Source: a virus. From it: 21,822 bases of DNA. Positions 18,659-21,822 of this stretch are shown piece by piece. The notes under the pieces were generated by a model, which saw only the letters and a list, made by a program, of their open reading frames with translations, did no database searches and had not been told where the DNA came from. The first letter of the stretch is position 1, and every line of letters starts with the position of its first letter. The translations under genes were made by a program, and so were the position numbers. The stretch spans positions 1-21,822 of IMG/VR virus record IMGVR_UViG_3300042691_003046; one strand, 5' to 3'.

Positions 18659-19555
18659 ATGAATGTATCCGCTGTGAGTTTTGACGCTAAATCTGGTAAT
18701 TATATGGCTAAAGTTGGTTCCAAGACTATCAAGTCTTACTCTAAGGCATATGTGGAGCGTCGTGTAAAAGCGATGGTCGGTGATGTTAGCGTTGCGATTG
18801 CAGCTGCTACTGAAAAGCAAAATCGTTTCGACATTAACACTCGTTTCGGTTTCGTTGAAAAGCTGGTTAATATGGTTGCCACTGGTGTTCAGCCATCTGC
18901 TGTGATTACTGGCGAAGGTGGACTGGGTAAGACTTACACTGTGACTAAGACTCTTGAAGCAAATGGCTACAAAGATATTAGTGATTTGGCTGAATTCCAA
19001 GTTGGTGCTGTTATTAATACACGTAAGTGTTTCACCATGGTTAAGGGTTATTCGACTGCCAAGGGTTTGTATCGTACTCTGTTCGAAAACAACAAGTCCA
19101 TTATCGTGTTCGATGACTGTGACGCTGTGTTGAAAGATCCTGTGGCACTGAATCTGCTTAAGGGAGCATTGGACTCTTACGGTAAACGTATCATTAGCTG
19201 GAATGCTGATATGAAGGACGATGATCTGCCACGTTCATTCGAGTTTACTGGTCGTGTTATCTTCATCTCGAACATGGACCAAGATCGCATCGATCAAGCC
19301 ATTCGTAGTCGTAGTATGATGATCGACCTGTCTATGTCGTTGGACCAGAAGATCGATCGTATGGAGTTTATTGCAAAATCCGACGAGTTCTTGCCAGAGT
19401 ACGATGCTAAGATCAAGTCTGACTCGTTATCGCTTATCCGTGAAATCAAGGATGACTGCAAAGAAATCTCTCTGCGTACCCTTATCGCTGTTTGTAAGAT
19501 TCGTGCTTCGAACAAAGAGTATCGTGATCTTGCTACTTACATGTTGACTGCTTAA
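18659..19555 (+). CDS. AAA-family ATPase
   Basis: A 298-residue single-domain AAA+ protein: Walker A GEGGLGKT (85-92), Walker B SIIVFDDCD (147-155), sensor-1 FISNMD (N205), and RSRS (R216, R218) as the likely arginine finger. The N-terminal 60 residues are basic and lack a known domain; the C-terminal lid is helical. The family drives remodelling of protein or nucleic-acid complexes; phage members of this size are usually unassigned. Own promoter and good RBS. It precedes a run of tiny genes and a conserved small protein (19565) that may be co-expressed. Confidence 0.88.
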   Translation: MNVSAVSFDAKSGNYMAKVGSKTIKSYSKAYVERRVKAMVGDVSVAIAAATEKQNRFDINTRFGFVEKLVNMVATGVQPSAVITGEGGLGKTYTVTKTLEANGYKDISDLAEFQVGAVINTRKCFTMVKGYSTAKGLYRTLFENNKSIIVFDDCDAVLKDPVALNLLKGALDSYGKRIISWNADMKDDDLPRSFEFTGRVIFISNMDQDRIDQAIRSRSMMIDLSMSLDQKIDRMEFIAKSDEFLPEYDAKIKSDSLSLIREIKDDCKEISLRTLIAVCKIRASNKEYRDLATYMLTA

Positions 19556-19564
19556 GGAGTTATT

Positions 19565-19771
19565 ATGATTAGAGTAATAGTAAATGGTGTTTCATTCTAC
19601 ACTACTAAGAGTAGGATTAAGAATCGTAATATTGGTAGCGATAGTAATATAAATCTGGCTGTGGCTCAGTTATATGAAGACATGTTTAATGCTGTCGGTA
19701 TTACTAGTAGGATTACAGTATACGATAGCAAAATGAATCGTGTTAGCTATGATATTCAAATTAACAAATAA
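19565..19771 (+). CDS. Conserved small phage protein, 68 residues
   Basis: AAGGAG lies ahead of the ATG, nine bases after the ATPase stop. The product is beta-rich at both ends (MIRVIVNGVSFYTTKSRI, then ITVYDSKMNRVSYDIQ) with a helix in the middle (NINLAVAQLYEDMFNAVGI). The G-V-x-F-x-TTK-RI and SN-N-AV-x-Y-E-MF signature is familiar from phage proteins without known function. Confidence 0.78.
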   Translation: MIRVIVNGVSFYTTKSRIKNRNIGSDSNINLAVAQLYEDMFNAVGITSRITVYDSKMNRVSYDIQINK

Positions 19772-19781
19772 GGAAATAATT

Positions 19782-19859
19782 ATGGACAATATTAGATATA
19801 TTGGAATCGCAGTGGCGATCTACGCTATACCTATTAGTTTATATTGGCTCACTAGGTAG
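19782..19859 (+). CDS. Tiny TM peptide, 25 residues
   Basis: An AAGGAAA RBS precedes the ATG; the frame encodes one TM helix (YIGIAVAIYAIPISLYW) with a polar start and a basic end. A second similar tiny frame lies at 20043. Plausible single-pass micropeptide, but short. Confidence 0.5.
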   Translation: MDNIRYIGIAVAIYAIPISLYWLTR

Positions 19860-20042
19860 GAGGGGGTAGGGGTCAGAGCAAATCTATAAGAGGGTTAGGG
19901 ACTCCTACTGATAGAGAAGCGATGTATTATCCCCCATCATACACACCACTCCACCCTATGAATCTATAGAGGGTTACAGCGTTTGAAACGGTAATTCACT
20001 AAAAAATTCCCCGAGATATTTTTTGACTTAGAAAGGTTGCAT
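19860..20042 (+). other. Intergenic stretch with a direct repeat
   Basis: No credible gene. A direct repeat AATCTATAAGAGGGTTA (19881-19897) / AATCTATAGAGGGTTA (19961-19976) lies 80 bases apart. G-rich at its start (AGGGGGTAGGGG) and followed by a C-rich stretch (TCCCCC at 19930-19935). A TTGACT at 20023 has no matching -10. Confidence 0.6.
19881..19976 (+). repeat. Direct repeat AATCTATA(A)GAGGGTTA
   Basis: Two copies (19881-19897 and 19961-19976) differ by one inserted base and are spaced 80 bases. GGGTTA also ends motifs at 4636, 12674 and 18547, all in non-coding sequence. Confidence 0.6.
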
Positions 20043-20123
20043 ATGAACTACGAACACAAACGAGCATGGCTTATTCTGGGAATCGGCTATGTACTGGTAA
20101 TTGGAGCATTGGTGCTATTATGA
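20043..20123 (+). CDS. Tiny TM peptide, 26 residues
   Basis: AAAGG lies about nine bases ahead of the ATG. Basic N-terminus then one TM helix (AWLILGIGYVLVIGALVLL), stop overlapping the next gene (ATGA). The coupling and clean TM pattern support coding. Confidence 0.55.
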   Translation: MNYEHKRAWLILGIGYVLVIGALVLL

Positions 20124-20341
20124 ATACAGGTTTAACGATTCCCCACGAAGTTAGTGATGGTATTACCCTAGCTACACTAATAGAAGGTAGAGACTATCTA
20201 CAGTCGGAGTTGGATCAATGGAATAACAATCCCAAGGATGAATCTAATCCTAGTGGTTATTGGTTACATCCTGAAGATGTTGTGAATAACATGAATCTAA
20301 TTCGTGCAATGAATACGCTTATTAAGTATTATGGAGGTTAG
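20120..20341 (+). CDS. Hypothetical 73-residue protein
   Basis: The frame extends upstream to 20066 but the ATG at 20120, coupled to the tiny TM peptide by ATGA, is preferred. Contains PHEVSDGITLATLIEGRDYL and YWLHPEDVVNNMNLIRAMNT: a helical protein with a Trp/His loop in the middle. I recall similar small proteins in T4-like phages but know no role. Confidence 0.75.
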   Translation: MNTGLTIPHEVSDGITLATLIEGRDYLQSELDQWNNNPKDESNPSGYWLHPEDVVNNMNLIRAMNTLIKYYGG

Positions 20342-20342
20342 T

Positions 20343-20540
20343 ATGGAAGAATATACACGTAAGACTAAGATAACTGTGTTGAAGAACTATGATCATCTTG
20401 CAAAGGAACACGACTTCATCGAGCTATGTGAATGGCACAATGGCGAGGGATTCGATGTAACCATTAGTGATACTAAGAGCATCTCTCTTACATGGGGTGA
20501 GTTCGAAGCATTAACTGCTTTGGCTCATTACAAGGGTTAA
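20343..20540 (+). CDS. Conserved small phage protein, 65 residues
   Basis: The ATG at 20343, six bases after GGAGG, is favoured over the in-frame ATG at 20331, which lies in the previous gene. The product, TRKTKITVLKNYDHLAKEHD then ELCEWHNGEGFDVTISD and LTWGEFEALTAL, is a recurrent small phage protein pattern to my memory. Mixed beta/alpha; no known function. Confidence 0.8.
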   Translation: MEEYTRKTKITVLKNYDHLAKEHDFIELCEWHNGEGFDVTISDTKSISLTWGEFEALTALAHYKG

Positions 20541-20575
20541 ATTTTCCGATCCCGAGATAGAAAGAGACTAGACTA

Positions 20576-20713
20576 ATGGACGACTGGGTTGCAGCCAAAA
20601 ATTATCGTACCTACTATTGGAGGAATGGGATATTGCAAGTTAAGAATGGTATTCGTATGCTATGGTATGGAGTTCTCCTTAATCGAGGACATCCTAGTAG
20701 ATGGCGAAAATAA
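20576..20713 (+). CDS. Hypothetical 45-residue basic protein
   Basis: A 45-codon frame with many Trp, Tyr and Arg residues (WVAAKNYRTYYWRNGILQV, HPSRWRK at the end). Upstream AAAGAGA is a weak RBS. It fills the space up to the promoter at 20717. Reality is likely but not certain; not recognised. Confidence 0.55.
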   Translation: MDDWVAAKNYRTYYWRNGILQVKNGIRMLWYGVLLNRGHPSRWRK

Positions 20714-20716
20714 TGC

Positions 20717-20745
20717 TTGTCTTAAATGTTTAATTGGGGTATAAT
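20717..20745 (+). promoter_or_regulatory. Sigma70-type promoter, leaderless architecture
   Basis: TTGTCT (20717-20722), 17-base spacer, TATAAT (20740-20745). The ATG at 20752 begins seven bases after the -10, as at 4730 and 9677. Confidence 0.85.
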
Positions 20746-20751
20746 AATCTT

Positions 20752-21081
20752 ATGTTATCGACTATAAAATTTCTCTTCCTAATTGCAGGACTGTACCTAG
20801 TAGTTGCAGGGTATATGGTACTGGGATTAATTTGCCTTGCCATTGCAATTGGACTAACATTCTTACTTTCACTGAGTTTGTTATTCGTTGGAATGGTTGC
20901 AGTGTTAATGTTAACTGGATGTGGATCTTTTGTCGAGACAAAGAATATCTACATTGATAATTCAGCAGTCAATAACTACGTTGGTAATCCCTGTGGATTT
21001 TATCTTGGGGATCATTGTTTGGTATGGAAAGATGGTCGTATGGCTCGTAATCCAGAAAACCCATATAGAGGTAATAAATGA
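20752..21081 (+). CDS. Membrane protein with a lipobox-like LTGC, probably leaderless
   Basis: The frame is open from 20734, but that TTG lies inside the promoter, so the ATG at 20752 (predicted +1) is chosen. The 109-residue protein has two long hydrophobic segments (about 5-21 and 26-55), the second ending in LTGCGSF, which looks like a lipobox though it is far from the N-terminus. A polar tail with two Cys follows (NPCGFYLGDHCLVW). It may be a membrane protein with a periplasmic tail or a lipoprotein with an unusually long leader. It overlaps the phosphoesterase (ATGA), so both share the promoter. Confidence 0.75.
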   Translation: MLSTIKFLFLIAGLYLVVAGYMVLGLICLAIAIGLTFLLSLSLLFVGMVAVLMLTGCGSFVETKNIYIDNSAVNNYVGNPCGFYLGDHCLVWKDGRMARNPENPYRGNK

Positions 21082-21822
21082 AAATCGCAATTTGCTCAGA
21101 TGTCCATCTAGAGTTTGGACAACTGGAATTAGAAAATACACAGGATGCTGAGGTACTTGTACTCTCAGGAGATATCTGCACGGCAGTGGATCTTAAAGTC
21201 ACGGACAGTATCTTGTCCTCTGCAAAGACAGATCGTTACATGGAGTTCTTTACTCAGTGTTCTAAAAACTTTCCCCACGTGGTGTATGTCATGGGTAATC
21301 ACGAGCACTATCATGGTGACTACGCTGAGTCTATTGTTCACATCAAGCGTGCATTGAGGCATCTGGAAAACATTCATGTTCTAGACAAAGAAGTATTCAC
21401 TCTTGGAGATTATGTATTTCTGGGTGGCACTCTTTGGACTGATATGAATGGTGAAGATGAACACACCATCAATCATGTACAGCGTCGGATGAATGACTTT
21501 CAAATCTGTGTGAATAGTAATGAGATGGTTAATTACAGAGTTTGGGATGAGAAGGATGATGGTACTGAAACTGTAAAGTTTAAGATTCGCCCAGCAACTT
21601 TGACTCCACGACATGTGATTGAAGACCACAAAGAGATGTTAAAGTTCATCGAGGTTAATTACAATATGACTCCTCCATGGATGACAACCATTGTTTGTGG
21701 TCATCATGCTCCAAGCAAGAGTTCAGAGCATCCTCGCTATGCTCATGATACACTAATGAATGGTGCATACAATTCTCGTTTGGATCAATTCATTATGGAT
21801 CGTCCAGGAATTAAATTGTGGA
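21078..21822 (+). CDS. Metallophosphoesterase (3' partial)
   Basis: The ATG at 21078 overlaps the previous stop; the frame is open to the window end (248 codons visible). Calcineurin-like motifs are present: SDVHLE (D8, H10), LSGDI, MGNHEHYHGD and CGHHAPS, the last being the C-terminal His-containing motif. This second phosphoesterase is not of the PlcP type: it is close to a small phosphoesterase family common in T4-like cyanophages and SAR11 phages, whose substrate is unknown (nucleotides or phosphodiesters are usual for the fold). It is expressed with a membrane protein from a leaderless promoter. Confidence 0.88.
   Translation, partial: MKIAICSDVHLEFGQLELENTQDAEVLVLSGDICTAVDLKVTDSILSSAKTDRYMEFFTQCSKNFPHVVYVMGNHEHYHGDYAESIVHIKRALRHLENIHVLDKEVFTLGDYVFLGGTLWTDMNGEDEHTINHVQRRMNDFQICVNSNEMVNYRVWDEKDDGTETVKFKIRPATLTPRHVIEDHKEMLKFIEVNYNMTPPWMTTIVCGHHAPSKSSEHPRYAHDTLMNGAYNSRLDQFIMDRPGIKLW

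Noticed and set aside
20023-20028. TTGACT as a -35 for the tiny ORF at 20043
   Set aside because: No -10-like hexamer at 16-18 bases; the -10 position falls inside the ORF.
1-21822. CRISPR array, insertion sequence or restriction-modification genes
   Set aside because: No regularly spaced repeats, transposase motifs or methyltransferase motifs are seen on either strand.

Overview
This window is almost certainly part of a T4-like myovirus genome (class Caudoviricetes) infecting an AT-rich aquatic bacterium. The T4-type evidence is a DsbA-like late-transcription factor, a T4-type RNase H / 5'-3' exonuclease, a dCMP deaminase, TAAATA-type late promoters and a large tRNA array with an extra structured RNA. 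All genes read on the + strand, are tightly packed, and very often overlap by ATGA or TAATG. The host is not given by the sequence. The lipid-remodelling genes and the small conserved proteins resemble those of marine and freshwater bacterioplankton phages (pelagiphage or cyanomyovirus type), but that is inference.

Layout. (1) 1-4680: an envelope or virion-surface module of membrane, coiled-coil and secreted proteins, including a 713-residue protein with a duplicated domain and an exact 22-residue Cys repeat; it ends at a strong double terminator. (2) 4690-7149: an operon of small proteins from a leaderless promoter, including a MazG-like pyrophosphohydrolase and a DsbA-like regulator. (3) 7150-9641: a conserved unknown protein, RNase H and a DUF6433-like protein. 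(4) 9642-12572: a GIY-YIG-like protein from a perfect consensus promoter, an Api92-like protein, dCMP deaminase, a 2OG-Fe(II) oxygenase and an AhpC-type peroxiredoxin. (5) 12573-14450: a short late-promoter unit that looks like a structured RNA, then 15 tRNAs with encoded CCA, two internal promoters, a structured non-tRNA RNA and one small basic protein. (6) 14451-18051: small proteins, then a PlcP-like metallophosphoesterase and an Agt-like glycosyltransferase under a late promoter, then more small ORFs. (7) 18052-21822: a zinc-ribbon protein, a non-coding segment with two promoters, an AAA ATPase, a string of tiny ORFs, and a second metallophosphoesterase cut by the window end.

How the parts may work together. 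RNase H, dCMP deaminase and MazG serve phage DNA and nucleotide metabolism. DsbA and the TAAATA motifs belong to the late-transcription programme. The tRNAs support translation of an AT-rich genome. The PlcP/Agt pair matches the bacterial lipid-renovation pair that swaps phospholipids for glycolipids under phosphate limitation, so the phage may free membrane phosphate and change the envelope.

The strongest candidates for something new are the phage PlcP-Agt cassette, a set of promoters that place the ATG exactly at the expected transcription start (leaderless mRNAs), a late promoter inside an RBS-masking inverted repeat, two structured RNAs in or beside the tRNA array, and the Cys-repeat envelope protein.
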